Assembly: GCA_002331575.1 (NCBI GenBank) | Contig: DCZG01000056.1 | Location: forward strand, 1 to 5,917 | Length of the DNA stretch: 5,917 bases | DNA from: Atopobium sp. UBA2090 | Lineage (GTDB): Bacteria; Actinomycetota; Coriobacteriia; Coriobacteriales; Atopobiaceae | Reading direction: 5' to 3' | The notes under the pieces: generated by a model | The model's database searches: none | The model's input: only the letters and a program-made list of their open reading frames with translations | What the model was told of the DNA's origin: nothing | Part shown: piece by piece, positions 5,488 to 5,917 of the stretch | Layout: every line of letters begins with the position of its first letter | How positions within the stretch are numbered: the stretch's first letter is position 1 | Position numbers and translations under genes: made by a program

Positions 5488-5917
5488 ATGCTCGTAAACG
5501 CAACTGCTATGCTCCAGGCCGCCGAGAAGGGCCACTATGGGCTCGGTGCGTTCAACACCAACAACCTCGAATGGGCGTCGTCCATTCTTGATGCCGCCGA
5601 GGAGCTCCAGTCCCCGGTCATCATCCAGTGCACCGGCGGCGCCGCCAAGTGGCAGATCTCCTACAGGATCGTCGCCGACATCGTGAAGGACCTCGTCGAG
5701 GACAAGGGCATCACCGTCCCCGTCGCCCTGCACCTCGATCACGGCTCCTATGACGACGTCTTCAAGTGCATCGACGCCGGCTTCACCTCCGTCATGTACG
5801 ACGGCTCCCACGAGCCCGACTTCGAGACCAACCTCAAGCGCACCGCTGAGGTCATCAAGGCCGCTCACAGCAAGGGCATCTCCGTCGAGGCAGAGGTCGG
5901 CGGCATCGGCGGCACCG
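5488..5917 (+). CDS. fba: Class II fructose-bisphosphate aldolase, N-terminal part
   Basis: The enzyme reversibly splits fructose-1,6-bisphosphate into dihydroxyacetone phosphate and glyceraldehyde-3-phosphate in glycolysis, using a zinc ion. The window holds the first 143 residues, about half the usual 280-310; the right edge cuts the gene. The reading begins MLVNATAMLQAAEKGHYGLG and continues with AFNTNN. ALHLDHGS at about residues 80-87 contains the catalytic aspartate (Asp84) and a zinc histidine (His85). GFTSVMYDGSHEP (98-110) and VEAEVGGIGG (133-142) are conserved family segments. The later zinc histidines lie outside the window. GGAGG (5478-5482) with a 5-base spacer fixes the ATG. A related tagatose-bisphosphate or other class II aldolase is possible because these share the same motifs, but fructose-bisphosphate aldolase is the most likely call. 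It is transcribed away from the Ser/Thr-rich membrane protein. Confidence 0.93.
   Translation, partial: MLVNATAMLQAAEKGHYGLGAFNTNNLEWASSILDAAEELQSPVIIQCTGGAAKWQISYRIVADIVKDLVEDKGITVPVALHLDHGSYDDVFKCIDAGFTSVMYDGSHEPDFETNLKRTAEVIKAAHSKGISVEAEVGGIGGT

Noticed and set aside
5347..5868. Minus-strand frame opposite the aldolase
   Set aside because: The plus strand has a strong ribosome binding site and aldolase motifs; the minus frame has neither.
1..5917. CRISPR array, tRNA, rRNA or transposase gene
   Set aside because: No regularly spaced direct repeats, no cloverleaf-like segment and no transposase or integrase motif were seen on either strand.

Overview
The window is GC-rich and densely coded, with strong purine-rich ribosome binding sites. 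One Tat-type lipoprotein starts with a DRRSFVKG motif. Together these suggest a high-GC Gram-positive anaerobe, most likely an actinobacterium of the class Coriobacteriia (Olsenella, Atopobium or Collinsella-like). That assignment is an inference from protein style and base composition, not from a marker gene.

Layout from left to right: bases 1-60 hold two adjacent inverted repeats. A Tat-exported peptide-binding lipoprotein (ABC transporter family 5) follows on the minus strand at 84-1757. Its leader carries two perfect hairpins. A creatininase-family metal-dependent amidohydrolase is read divergently at 1964-2776, and its stop codon lies inside a strong hairpin. That hairpin also sits at the convergent end of the next minus-strand unit. 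This unit comprises an M18 zinc aminopeptidase (2827-4218) and, upstream of it, an unrecognised membrane protein with a long Ser/Thr/Gly-rich tail (4254-5237, probably starting at TTG). Read divergently from the membrane protein is the start of a class II fructose-bisphosphate aldolase (5488 to the right edge, incomplete).

The genes do not form one pathway. The binding protein and the aminopeptidase would fit a peptide-using lifestyle: peptide capture at the surface, then removal of N-terminal residues in the cytoplasm. The creatininase-family hydrolase has no substrate that can be read from its sequence. The aldolase is central glycolysis. The Ser/Thr-rich membrane protein is the only gene without a recognisable function. 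It lies 35 bases upstream of the aminopeptidase and probably shares its transcript. No tRNA, rRNA, CRISPR array, transposase or phage gene was seen. No stretch over 300 bases lacks a gene; the two divergent intergenic regions (1758-1963 and 5238-5487) hold only candidate regulatory signals.
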